A DNA stretch of 64,000 bases from Lingula anatina (Eukaryota > Brachiopoda > Lingulata > Lingulida > Lingulidae). This document shows, piece after piece, positions 52,279 to 64,000 of this stretch. Numbering within the stretch: position 1 is the first letter of the stretch; the number at the start of each line of letters is the position of its first letter. Under the pieces are notes generated by a model. That model saw only the letters and a list, made by a program, of their open reading frames with translations, was not told where the DNA came from and ran no database searches. The stretch is from contig NW_019773736.1 of the NCBI RefSeq assembly GCF_001039355.2, positions 1,095,175 through 1,159,174 on the forward strand, given 5' to 3'. The position numbers and the translations under genes are program-made.

Positions 52279-54935
52279 GGGAAAGATGGAGCAAAGGCAA
52301 ACGAGCAATCTATTTTTGTCAGTCACAAAATCGTGATATACGTTTTAGCATATTTGAGTCATTCAATTGTGATTTTAGAAATGGTATGATTCATTTTTTA
52401 TAGAAAATATTTTCCTACGACAGAAACATAAAAAATAAAATATAATTAATGGGTATTCAGGGGTATGTATGTTGTAATGTTACAAATATGATATGACGTT
52501 CTAAGACGTAATGAACCGATATCAATCTCACAAGTGACTTTGACTTTTGAAGGAAGTTAATCGACAAGAAAAAAATAAATATCAGTCACAACATATACAG
52601 TGCCCTCCTAATTGAACACATCTTTCTGTGTACTCTGTTTGCTCTTGTGGCGTTTGGGAAATTATATCGAATGAAAGAATGGCTATATAGGCCTACCTGT
52701 ATAAATTTTTTAGAAGCACTTCACAATCTGTGATATAGTGACAGGCTCCGATCATGACGGCACCGTCATATCTGCCAAGTTGAAGACACATTTACCGGTA
52801 ACCTAGAAACGCATTCAGAGCAAGTTGATTCGCGGACTAACAGATCCGCGGACTAAGTTTGGCTGATGCACTAAAGAGCGTTGCTGCTAAATCCCTGATG
52901 ATCTCCCCCCCCCCTCCAACATGCACCGTCGCTGCCGGGGTCTAGCAGTTAAAACTCGGGTAAGAGATTTATTTCGTTTAATGGCGCGTATGGAAGCGGG
53001 GAGACCATCAGGGGATCGTAACTGGCTTGCTTTTTTAAGGGGTTCTTCCATATTTATTCTGCGGATCAGTTATTCTGCAGATCTTCTGTTCTGAACGCAC
53101 TCTTAAAAATCCTTCATTACCTGATGTTTTCCAAAAAAAAACAAAAAACAAAGAACAAAATTGCCCAGTGTTAATAAACCATTACCCCACTGTTTAAGAA
53201 GATTTATAGTTGAAATATTGGAAATAAGTAAAATTGCTTTTAATGCGCGGGATTTTTTGTCTGGCAAAATGAAGTAGTAGTGGTGATAACCGTACTTAAA
53301 CAGTATATCGTTTCTTCACGACAGGTGTGAGTAAAAATAAGTCGAACCGTCTCTTATGGTTCCTTCTGACGTCATCAGTTGTATATTGGATTCTGCTTGT
53401 TTTGAATGTACGCTGTTTTAAGAAGTCCATTTCTTCTTCTTATTATTATTATTAAGAAAAATCTGATGAAGGACCAACAGGTTTGGAATCCAGTTTTGTT
53501 AAGTGTGGTTTAATGTATTAAACAGTCATTTAAAAACAATTGGTCTGATTTTTTTAATTTCACCTTACGTGTTCTTGTTCCGAAAGGCAAGATTTAACTG
53601 CAGTATTCAAATCGATATATAGAGGAGCACTTGCCTAAACCCGCCCATACACTCATGCTTATCAAAATTAATGTCATTATAGATGGAAATGAAAAAAAAA
53701 AAAAAAAAAAAGAACGTTGAATAGACCCAGAGATTTAGTACTTGAAATTTGGCAGAATTTTATCACCATAAGAATACATTCAGTTTAAGTAATAAAAAAC
53801 ACTATTATCCTTATGAGCATTACTGTTGTCATTGGCACCTGCTATGTCTGTCAAAAGAGTCCTCTATCTAAAGATCTATGGATCTTAGATTAAAAGTTTA
53901 GGTTTTTGAATCAGAACGTCTGAAAGGCAGTTTAGCCTCTCTTTTTAAGTACTGCTGCATTTCGCTTCCCTCTTGCACCGATATAACTCTTCAATAAATG
54001 CAGGTAAACATCAAGGTTTCTGCGAAAGCACGCGATGGAGCTACCTTGGGAAAAGGCAACCTCGGTCGAACCCATCAGGTCACCTATCGTATGGTTTCAT
54101 AATTACTGCTGTTTTCATCACACTATTTTTCAATTAACTCGCAACAGAGACAAAGCTATATACAGGCCGCTTCGTCCAGCGTCTGATATTCACAAACTGG
54201 CGTGTGGGGATTACCTCTTAATTGATTAACAGCAGGGTTACTCGCCAATATGTATTTATTGATGAAATACAGGAATGCAAATTGTTCATTATATGTATTC
54301 AAAAGTTCGAGAATATATATTTTTCTTTAATTGGTTTCCTTTCTTCACAATATATGTTCAGATTAAAGTTAAATATATTTTTCTTTACTAGTGAATTATA
54401 GATAGCAAAACTGTGATTTCTCCTGAAATTGTTATCTAATTGTTTGTGCAGCGAAAAGAATTTTTTACGTCTTTCCTTATTTAAGAGTATGGGAGTGCTA
54501 ACGGCAGTATGGTCTATTAGGTTGGGTGTGAACAGACGGCCATTAACTTTAACATAATTGCAGCTTAAGAAGGATGCTCTGCAAGGAAAATACATTTAAA
54601 AAGATTCAACTAGTATGTCAGCTGTTTGCTCCATTATACGTAAGCATTTCTGTAAAATATGTGAAGACCGTCAGTGACCTTAAACTGAAATAGGGAACAC
54701 ATCGGAAAGGTCAGTAATCTTATTTTTTCAAAATTAAACACTGCTTGAAGCAGTTTTTCAAATTGTATTGTTAAATTCTTAAGACGGCTGCCGTTCGTTA
54801 TAGTTGTGGTTAAATTCAAATATTCTGGAGGCTTTTTGACCTAGGTGGTGAGGTTACGTGCTCTTGGGAACTTCGCGGTTGCTAGGTCACAGAGAGGATC
54901 GCACCGTACCTGATGCCGAAGCTCCGGCCATCTTA

Positions 54936-55175
54936 GGGTTCATTCCCAATGGAACTATTGTTCTACATAGATCGATCCAACTCCAACGGGAAGTCAGATT
55001 AACGCGTACGCCTCCTCTTGGCGTTGTGTATAGAATAAAGAAAAGCCTGTGATTATACGAGTACATTGGGAACAATAGGAAATGTGTTAATCTATTAATC
55101 TGATTGCATTCAGCGAGAGTTCACGCGGAGTTGGATCGATCTATGTAGAACAATACTTCCATTGGAAATGAACCC
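54936..55175. mobile_element. MITE with about 50-bp TIRs and TTA target duplication
   Basis: A 240-bp element. The left end starts GGGTTCATTCCCAATGGAAC and the right end is its near inverted copy, ending CATTGGAAATGAACCC in + orientation shorthand. The imperfect arms reach about 50 bp and contain AGATCGATCCAACTCC. TTA occurs directly outside both ends. The GATCGATC subterminal motif resembles the family at 1.4-7.4 kb, but the core differs, so it is a separate family or subfamily, probably Harbinger-like. Confidence 0.75.
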
Positions 55176-55471
55176 TTACGCTCACACTGGAGTACTTTGA
55201 TCATATAAGCACTTATATTGCTATAACATATAGAAATGTAAACACTCCGAACTTCAATTAAGGAATTAAAAAATTCTTAACGATAAGTATTAACTAATCT
55301 ATCTTCACTCCTACTCTCAGTATGTCCCCAGGATCATCATGTGCGTAAAATAGGTTGTCCTTTTTTTTTTTTTTTTTTTTTTTATTTTTGATTGACTCAG
55401 GATGAACACTGGTTGGACTGACTTTTTTATCAGCCCATCTTTGTAATCATGAAATGTCATATGTTTATATA

Positions 55472-55639
55472 CAGGGGTGGATTTAGGCCGTCTTCTGGGT
55501 CTTCTGGAAGACGGTCAGATTTTCAAGTTTACATTGTCAGCCATCTAATGTTTTCTGTCGGACGATGGTCAAAAATGGAAGATGGATCAACAAAGTAAAT
55601 TTGGGAGACTGTCAGAAAATATCTCTGGCTCCGCCCCTG
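55472..55639 (+). mobile_element. hAT-like MITE, copy C
   Basis: A 168-bp copy of the element found in the NCS intron. It begins CAGGGGTGGATTTAGG and ends CTGGCTCCGCCCCTG, forming imperfect terminal inverted repeats. It lies within a 4.3-kb segment that separates the two parts of the second Ly6 repeat. I saw no unambiguous 8-bp target duplication; the flanks are AT-rich (tatata/atataa). Confidence 0.6.
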
Positions 55640-56345
55640 ATATAAGTTTCGTGAATCTGTTGTACAGTTTACGCAGTTTGTTGTAGCGGGCAATAGGCTC
55701 ATTCTTTTGTTAATTTAAACGGCTTATTTGTGTCTTCGTTATACAGCACCCGACTACACTGTTATATCTTGCTGTTTTAACATTATTTTTTGATAAAAAG
55801 TGTGTTATTTTCTCTCTCGTGGGTAAGCACCAAGTGAAGGATGTAGATTCTGCACATAGCGCGTGGGGTCCATGCTTTCTCCATTCCCACACGTTTCTTT
55901 GTTTTCCTAAAATCAACGTCCAATCACCTTTTTAATTTAATTATGGATTTAGTTCTCAATGGACTATTCAAGCATAGGAAAATTTTCCATGCATTTTTCC
56001 CCTAAAATTAGAACATCGGATTTTTCCATCACCGTAAGTGTCAGGAACAGCCTGTACCCCATAGTAACTGATAAAATGTTTTGTAGCACATTTAGTACCA
56101 TCTGAGTCTCATACATATTCCTTTTTTTGTGTGCAAATAAGAACAAAGCTTATTCTGTTGGAGATCAGAGACAACTTGTGGGAGCAGGACGTCACACTGC
56201 ATACCTTCTCGGCGACTGCAGTAAGGAGCCATCTTGGGGCTTTAACGAGGTAAAATAGTACGTTGATCAAACGCGAGTCATTAAAATATATAAAATGCAT
56301 ATATTTTTAATTACTTTTTAAAATAATTTCGGTTTAGAAGGTTTA

Positions 56346-56775
56346 AACACCTGTTGTAACTGTTGAAATTATGTTCCTTTCTTTAAAATGAACCTATATC
56401 AATGAAAGGCGCATACTCTCGGACATATAGTAGTCATAAAAATCGCGTTTATGTCCAGTAATTGCCATTAGGTAGTACTATGTTTTCACTGTATTAGAAA
56501 GGCTTTCGGCAGGTGTACAATAACAGTTAATTTACTTTTAAAAATCATTTTGGTTAAGACGGTGGTTCTTCTTTTCAAGTATATTACACCTGTTGTAACT
56601 GTTGAAATTATGTTCCTTTCTTTAAAATGAACCTATATCAATGAAAGGCACGTACTCTCGGACATATAGTGGTCATAAACATCGCGTTTATGTCCAGTAA
56701 TTGCCATTAGGTAGTACTATGTTTTCCACTGTTTTGGAGAGGCTTTCGGCAGGTGTACTATAACAGTTGATTTAT
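56346..56775. repeat. Tandem repeat, 239-bp period, two units
   Basis: ACACCTGTTGTAACTGTTGA occurs at about 56347 and 56586. The following 190 bp, through CTTTCGGCAGGTGTAC, are repeated with few changes. No coding potential is seen. Confidence 0.85.
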
Positions 56776-58358
56776 AAGTAGTTACCAAGGACATGGTGCA
56801 TTAGTTAGGTAACTATAGGTAACATAGGTAACATAGTTCGGATGTGCCGAATGCATGCTCCCATTTTGTGTACAGGTAACACTCCGGCAATCACGAGCCA
56901 GACAATTTCTCTGCATTGGCTCGAATGGGATGTTGTATGACGCAGCCCGTCGGACGCAAGGTACGTTATATAGCCAATTCGTTATAGCCAATTCTTTATC
57001 TAAATGTTTTGACACCAAGATTGATCACATTACATAGCACTCTTGATTTACAGAAATTACTGGATGTTGCATCTGCGAAAAAGTTAGCGTCTAGTTTGTA
57101 TAGTGTTGCTCACATCTTGAAAGTGCTACGCGCAGTCCAACATTCAGATACTGGTAATAACGTACCAGACGACGTTTAGATTTTCTAAGATAATTTTAGG
57201 ATTAAGAAAAGCAATTTGTTTCGTGTATATAGTTTTATTTTATAATTAAATCTCTATGCTATTATTATCAAGCGAAATTTAGAGGAGGCAGCTGGATGCG
57301 GCCTGAGCATCTTTTACTGTGGAATGTGTTAGATGAGAAGCCAATCACATTATTGCTTGGAGAGAATCGTAAGAATTGTAATAAATGATAATTGTGAATT
57401 AAGGTCATGTTTATATTATGCTAAGGTGATATCCTCAGCCCAGTTTTGATGTTCATGATTGTATAATGGGAACGCCGAGCTTCCTGTTACTACATACGTA
57501 ATACCGAGCGAGGATGAATCGGGATAGAAGTCTTCAGAATTCAGAATAATTGCTACATGTATAACCTCCGTTTTGGTGGTAAAATAGAATTTCTTATATT
57601 ATTTCTAAGTGTTGTTTTTACAATAAATTTAATGTGAAATTTTGAGTCTCACATGAAGAGTTGGTTTTCCTTTAACAACTTAAAAAGAACCCAACTCTCA
57701 ATTTAGAATTAAATTGTCATGTAAATTCACAACACTTCTAAAGCCTCTTAACTTTGGCACCAACCCCCTTGGCCATTCTAGGTGTAACAAAACTGAGGGT
57801 TCGTGTGACAGAAAGTCCGCCCTCCATTTAGATATAATGGTTAGGGTTAGCCTGATCTAAGTGGGTCAAAATCTAAGGCGAGGCTTACCTGTTCAAATAA
57901 ATGGGAAGCGGACTCTCTATCATGGGGGGCTCTCTGTCACGTTACACCGTTCTACCAGTAAACTGACTCAAATTTGTCACCCCAAGGCGCCATTAGTGGC
58001 AGTTGCGATGGCAGAATGTTGATAAACGGCAAATTGGTGGCAGGTTTTGGCTATTGAAAATATGGCTGGTGGATTGCACCTTATGCCGCCCAATGGTTAG
58101 CCTGTTTGAAATTCGAAGGTGACAGTGTTTGATTTTATAATATTAAACCAATGGCTTTACCTTTAAATGAATGTTTATCAGGATTGTGACAACACATTTA
58201 CATTGACTTTTCCAGGCATTCTGAAGCGAGTAGTTTGTATTTTTCCATTCGGTTGACGCATTCTCGGACAAGGTCTTTGTCTTTAAATGACTCCAGCGTG
58301 GTGAGGTCGACCACAAAACACGAGACGCGTTACACTCAACACACATCTAGACGGCATC

Positions 58359-61300
58359 ATGCATCTGGACGATTTTCTGAAGATAGTCGGGGAGTTCGGG
58401 AGATACCAAAGGCTGCAGTATATCTCAATATGTCTGATCAATATGTATGCCACTTTTAACATGTTGGGATCAGTCTTTTTTACGGCCACCCCCAGTTACC
58501 ACTGCAAGGTACCGCAAGTCTACGAGAACGTCACACTCGCGCCTTACAACAACCTGTCCTCGCGACTCTTCCCGCCAAACACGTCATTTCCAACAGACCA
58601 AGATGTCAATAGAGTGGTACCAGGCAAATGTAGCATCGTGATTCGGAACGTTGGAAATGATACAGAAGACTTCATTTCGGCATGGACGGGCCAGTCTGAT
58701 GGGAATCGCACAGAGCTGCCTTGCCCTGAAGGGAGGACCTACGCTAAGGACATCTACACGTCCACGGTCGTATCTGAGGTAATTTTTAATGCAAGCCCCG
58801 TGTATGCAAACTCTCTATTGAACGATTATGAACCCAAAAAGTCACCCATTATATCAAAGTATTACACAATATTATCAAGTGCGACATAATGAAAGCGATT
58901 GTTTGTCTCTTATAGATTAGTTCAACTAGCAATATGCTTGGTATAAACAGGGATGACATTTTCCGACCGTCGGTGTATTTTTGGCTTTATGGGGTTCCAA
59001 AAATATCTTTGGCCTAGGCAGCCCATGAAACCCACGCCATATTTTCCGACCTTTTCATTAAATGGTGATCTCATCCTGTATAACTCCTTTCATCGGCCCT
59101 CATGTTTCGAACCAGCATGTGTAAAACAGGTTCATTTGACCAACACATTACAGTGGGAACATTGAATATTATCTGCATGTTTATGTTACAGTTTTGCATA
59201 TCATATGATCAGTTAGAGAGTATTGTTGTGCGCATCGCATGTATGATTCCATTTGAACAGTTAATCTCATCAATAGATCACATTTAAATGTATTAACAGT
59301 ACTCAGAGATGCACATAAACGGAGAGGGGGGATACGATTTTTTTTAAAGATCTGGAACAAAATATTTAACGTTTTCTTTCTTTTGAATATCTGTTGAGGC
59401 AAATAACCACTTTACTGGAGTTGTTCTTTGTTTTTTTGTTTTTTTTTCTAAAACATATTCAAGGGTCACACCATCAACATTACTTTCTTTTAAGAAAACA
59501 TGATTTTATCTAGATCTGTCTGTGAATTATTTTCAGTTTGATCTAGCGTGCGGCAGCGAGTGGCAAGTTAGTACCAGCAAGTCAGTTTTCTTTATAGGGA
59601 AGCTAATAGGGGACATCATATCAGGCGTTATTTCAGACAGGTATGTCTTCAAAAATCCACGTCCAACGCCTTAAAACTATAGCAAGAAAAATAATAAAAG
59701 AATAAATAAATTAAAAAGATTACCCCCCCCCCCAAAAAAAAAAAAAAAAAAAAGAAATTCGTTTTTGGGTTCCATAAACCGCAATGAGATTCGTGCGTAC
59801 TTAAAATGCATTAATTTGATACCAAATCATTTTCTATTTGAGAGGAGAGCAGGTCGAATTCATTTAGGTTTCAAGAAAAAAGTGAAATTTTCCGGTATGA
59901 GAATATGTAAACGTTCAAACCTATACTTCTATGTAATCTGTCTACTAAGGAAAGGCACACAGGAGTGCGCACATATTTGAATGGATTGTACTATTTCAGG
60001 GAAATTCATGAAAAAAGCAAACCTTAAACGTACTATTCTTTTTTCAAAGGTTTGGTCGTCGCCCCTCGGTGTTGCTGGCTCTGATGGTTTCCGTGTTGCT
60101 GGGGATAGCGACGGCGCTCATTCCCAGTATGGTGGTATATGTTGTATCTCAGGGTATCCAAGGCGTGCTAAATGGGTTTTATTTTAACGTGGCTTACACC
60201 ATAGGTATGTATATGTGCATGTTTAAGTATACAGGTATTCTAACGATTTTTCTCTTCAAAACTGCAGGCATCATTTGTTAGGGAATAAGCAGAGGCATGC
60301 ATTGCATGGTGTTAGAGAGAAAACTGTTCGTATGAGATTTATATTTCACAATAAAAACATTGTTCACAATTCATAGAAAAATAATAAAACCTATTTTACC
60401 ACCAAAACGGCAATGATTCTGGAATCTGAGCTTGCCATCAAACCACGTGGACCTTCAGAGATGTCTATATCTCCGTAATTATCTCTTAAGAAATATTTAC
60501 AAAAATATTTTTTAGAAAAAAAAAACATAGACAAACTTTGAATGTCCGAAATAGATTTATTAACCATTGGTAAGCATGGGAAATTGTCGTTTACCCCAAA
60601 TATTTTTTTCCAAAACGAATAGTTGTTATCCCTTCAAGCTGGTGTTCTGGAAATGCAACAATTATTTTGCTGTACTTCAGTGTATAGCCATTTTTGCCGC
60701 CTTCCAAAACAACCTATAGTCGTCGTAAATGTCAAGACATAAGAATGTTCATATCTTCTAGGTCTGTCCTGCTTCTGTATTGTTTTGATATTAAAACACA
60801 CATGATGTTTTTATTACCATCTGATATAGGTTGTGTGACAGAGCAGGGGGATTTTATATAATACAAAACACAGCACACGCAGAGTAGTTCATGCCCTATG
60901 TAAATCTCACTATGCAACACCATATTATTGTTTCTCTATTGGTCACACGCGTTGGCAGTTTTCAAATGATAGCCTATTTATTGGTTCTAGCACAATTTAG
61001 GTTTACTAAAGTATAGGCCGTGTCAGTATTTTGTCATTTTAGGCAATCCAAGCCAGGATTTTAAACGCATTCTAAATTCATGGATAGCTTATTGTTGAAC
61101 TTATCTGAGAACAATAAAACTTTTAAAAATAGGTCTATAATGACATATATATGACCTTTAAAAACTCCTTGTCCCCCGTCCAACCTGGTAGTCAGTCACA
61201 GTTTGAAAAAAACGCAATTTTAACTAAATCACGGCACAATTGTCTCGGAATATCCGGAAGTAGAGCCATTGGTTGAATGGCGTATCAGGAAAACCTGCGC

Positions 61301-62542
61301 TTAAGCGCAGCTTTGACCTTTAGCTTTTTTTTCCAAAATTGTTACAGAGTTATGGCAAATGTCAGAGAAGGAAGATTAAAGGTGGGTAAGGCGGGGGAAA
61401 ATGCTATTACCCCGAAAAAATTCGTTAATTATGAAAAAACTGTTTTGGAATGCTTAAAGGTACAGAAGGGGCCAGCGTGTATCTTCTCTATAGACAGGCA
61501 GACGGAATACTATTAGAAACCCAAATTAATTAAATATATCCTATTTTAATTTGTAATTGAGCAGAATGCATGACTATTTGAAATTTTCTCATTTCAGCCG
61601 TTGAGTTCGTGGGTCCAAGCAAGCGCAATTCAGCGGCTATTTCAATGACCTACTTCTTCACATTGGGCTATTTTGTCCTCGTTCTCTTTGCCTACTTCAT
61701 CCGTGACTGGAGACACCTTGCTCTGGCCCTGTACGCACCTTGTATATTATTTGGATTCTTCTGGCTGTGAGTATTCGCCTTTCAGTGGGTGGTTGATAAT
61801 CAAAAGCGTTGAGAACGGGAATGCGTATATTTGACGACCAGTGTTCGAAGGTCTGTTCCAGAGACCCATGGCATCATACTGCTGACGCAGTATTTTAACT
61901 GGGAACTTTAACTCTTCAGTTCCACTTTTCAACTATCACAAAATGACTGTCCGATTCAAAATTAATGTAGCTTTTACAAACATTGTACTTCTTCAATAAT
62001 GCATACATGTATGCACATTTCTATATAGCTTATTTTAGCTTTGGCAGGTTACAATGAAATTGTTGGTTTTTCTTCAAGGACGCTACCAGAATCGTTTCGC
62101 TGGCTATTGTCTAGAGGTCGGCATAGTGAGGCTGAGGAACTGCTTCGAAAGGTGGCAAGATGGAACAAAGTCGACGTGAAAGAGGGGGACATACAGGGGG
62201 TTTTAAAAACCTCTAGAGACGCCAAGGCGCTGGCCGAAACCTTCACTCCGTTAGACTTAGTGAAAACAAGGCGTCGACTGGCGATCACTGCGAGCATGTG
62301 CTTTATCTGGTTAGTGTTGTCTTACCCAGTATAATCTATACTGCATTGGTTTTATTGCCTTGTTGATTGCCTATGCGTACATGTTCTTCCTTCGTGATCT
62401 ATTCTAGGATGTAAAACGTATTTTTGGGCCCTTATTTTTGTACAGAACGCTTCAGTGATGACATATAACAGCTACTGCACCAATATTTTTGTGATGGTTG
62501 TAACATAATGTGTTACACTGACATTTCTGAGATAACGAAATC

Positions 62543-62578
<36 letters not shown>

Positions 62579-63877
62579 GATATTCACGATCAAATCATAT
62601 GAGGCATGTATTCTTCTTCTCGATAAAACTAACAAACCATCGATATTCTGGTGCTTAGATAAATGACTCTTTTGTCTCTCTTATTTACAATGGAATAGCT
62701 CTCTTACTGCCCAAATTGCGAAGAATGCGAGATTTGTCAACCATGTCGCTTAATTAACCTCTTATTGGTTACTTGTCCATAGATGGTGGATCGAAATGTC
62801 ATGTTTGACTCATGATACTTGGTCTCTAAGTAAAAGAATAGTTCCTATCTATAGATCACAAAAACATATTTCATAAAAAGGCCTTCTTGTTCCAAGGATG
62901 GTGAACGGCATGGTCTACTACGGTGTTTCTCTGGGAACGGAAGATCTCGGCGGCAACCTCTACGTTAACTTTACCCTGATGGGCGCCATTGAGATTCCGG
63001 CGTACGCCTTCGCCATATATGCCGTAAACAAGATCGGAAGACGCACGACGCTGATTGGTACCATGTTACTTGGTGGCATTGGCTGCTTGGTGTCTGGGTG
63101 CCTAACTTCTGGTGGGTAGGCCTACACATTTTAAGAACATTCGTATTTAGTCTTGCTTCACAAAACGAGAAAATTCTAATCTAGATTATATAAGCATTTG
63201 TTCAAGTAATGTAGGTTTTATTTTCCAAGTACATTGTTAATAAGATTTTTTCCTTTTTGTGTTGTTCAAGTTTTGACAGTAGATTTGTATTTCAATTTTA
63301 TTTGATTATATCTGGCGTGTCTTTACAAGGAAGTCAATAAAGCCCCCATCCATATCATATACATCAGAAAATCGAAGTGTCCAAAGCGTTTAATTAATAA
63401 TGGAATACAAAAATTGGCATTAATGTAAATTAAGAACAGGTCATTTGATGGATGACGATGAAGCGATTATAGGCCTACCACCGGCTTTTCTGTTTATTAG
63501 TCATATGGATTTAAACCATCCCACCGTAGCCACTGATGTACATGTAGTTTGCTTACGTCACAGACAAAAACTTGAGCAAATGAATTGTTTTGTAATTTGT
63601 AATTTCGAAAATTAAATCAAAAACTATCTGCCGTTTTCACGCTTTTTTGCTCTTTATACTGTAAGTAATATTGCGTGAATATCATAAGTTTATGTTTGGT
63701 AATCAAATAACGGGAAACAATGTCTTGTCATTTTATGTCTTGTTTTGAGCTATCTTTTAAACATCCAGACGTCCACTGGTTAATCGTGACCTTTGCAATC
63801 ATTGGGAAGATGGGAATCTCAGCGTCCTTCGTGATCATCTGGCTGTTCACGGCCGAGTGCTACCCCACAGTGATGAG
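58359..63877 (+). CDS. SLC22-like organic ion transporter (partial, runs off window)
   Basis: Seven exons join in frame to 467 residues: 58359-58778, 59537-59640, 60050-60204, 61598-61766, 62079-62309, 62897-63111, 63769-63877. The 3' end lies beyond the window; about 80 residues are missing compared with the usual 550. Helix 1 (about 20-42) is followed by a large extracellular loop with N-glycosylation sites NVT, NLS, NTS, NDT and NRT. The MFS motif SDRFGRR spans exons 2-3. EFVGPSKRN and LPESFRWLLSRGR (the SLC22 ESPRWL motif with Phe for Pro) follow, then later helices with NKIGRRTT and AECYPTVMR. SLC22 proteins move organic cations, anions or zwitterions across the plasma membrane; the substrate cannot be read from sequence. 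The last intron appears to use a GC donor (ATGAG/gcaagg). Confidence 0.9.
62546..62576. repeat. Poly(T) run in SLC22 intron
   Basis: An uninterrupted T run of about 31 bases between the exons ending at 62309 and starting at 62897. Confidence 0.9.
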
Positions 63878-64000
63878 GCAAGGCCAGGGGTTGCAGCATG
63901 CTAAAACATAACATATACATTGTGTAACGTAGAAGGAGCAATTATAGCAAGCCTTAAATTGTTAATGAAATATCAGCGATGTTTAAAAACACTCCCTATT

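Larger units (their letters stand above)
49791..57935. repeat. Ly6 tandem duplication unit B (interrupted)
   Basis: The counterpart of unit A in two blocks, 49791-52790 and 57094-57935, separated by a 4.3-kb segment with no match in A. It carries the intact Ly6 gene. Confidence 0.85.
52279..58358. other. Intergenic region with 4.3-kb unit-B-specific segment
   Basis: After the Ly6 stop come candidate AATAAA signals (near 52433 and 52574). 52791-57093 has no match in unit A and holds a hAT-like MITE, a TTA-flanked MITE, a 239-bp tandem repeat and homopolymer runs. I see no reading frame with recognisable protein. The last few hundred bases before 58359 are the 5' flank of the SLC22-like gene. 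Confidence 0.6.

Noticed and set aside
54035-54229. 64-residue plus-strand frame starting MELPWEKATS
   Set aside because: No domain, no splice partner and no codon pattern different from surrounding noncoding sequence.
56855-57037. 60-residue plus-strand frame after short AGGTAACAT repeats
   Set aside because: Overlaps an equally long minus-strand frame and shows no protein similarity that I recognise.

Overview
The window is animal nuclear DNA. It is AT-rich, its genes are split by many GT-AG introns, and it holds simple repeats, minisatellites and short non-autonomous DNA transposons. Exon-by-exon reading gives five gene families: a neuronal calcium sensor (NCS-1/frequenin-like), Integrator subunit 5, mitoguardin, a quiver-like Ly6/three-finger protein and an SLC22-type transporter. 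The set and the sequence style suggest a bilaterian invertebrate, probably a lophotrochozoan such as a mollusc with a highly heterozygous genome. That assignment is inference.

Layout. 1-3858: 3' flank of the calcium sensor, with an inverted pair of MITEs. 3859-17754 (-): NCS-1-like gene, 8 coding exons, 192 aa. 17755-21459: intergenic. 21460-31112 (-): INTS5, 21 coding exons, 957 aa. 31113-31951: short head-to-head promoter region. 31968 onward (+): mitoguardin. Its first three coding exons occur twice (31968-33919 and 37887-39787), and the complete 516-aa reading runs from 37887 to 45750. 47.06-57.93 kb: a tandem pair of quiver-like Ly6 genes (+). The first (47621-48845) is broken; the second (50780-52278, 168 aa) is intact. 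58359 to the window end (+): SLC22-like transporter, cut off by the window edge. All exon phases given here were joined by hand and close without frameshift.

The strongest large-scale signal is two long near-identical tandem duplications: about 3.6 kb inside an NCS intron and about 5.5 kb over the INTS5/MIGA promoter. The only two N characters I saw (9330 and 35575) lie exactly at their junctions. The copies differ by a few percent, by microsatellite length and by presence or absence of one MITE. This looks more like two haplotypes laid end to end by the assembler than like gene duplication. The older Ly6 duplication has no N and shows real decay.

The genes do not form one pathway. INTS5 acts in nuclear RNA 3'-end processing and transcription attenuation. 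Mitoguardin acts at the outer mitochondrial membrane, and the calcium sensor in Ca2+ signalling. The Ly6 protein is a secreted/GPI-anchored surface protein, and the SLC22 protein is a plasma-membrane carrier. The only arrangement suggesting co-regulation is the divergent INTS5/MIGA promoter. I found no wholly new system. The points most worth checking are the haplotype duplications with a filled/empty MITE site, the decaying Ly6 copy with a perfect fold-back palindrome, and a probable GC-AG intron in the transporter.
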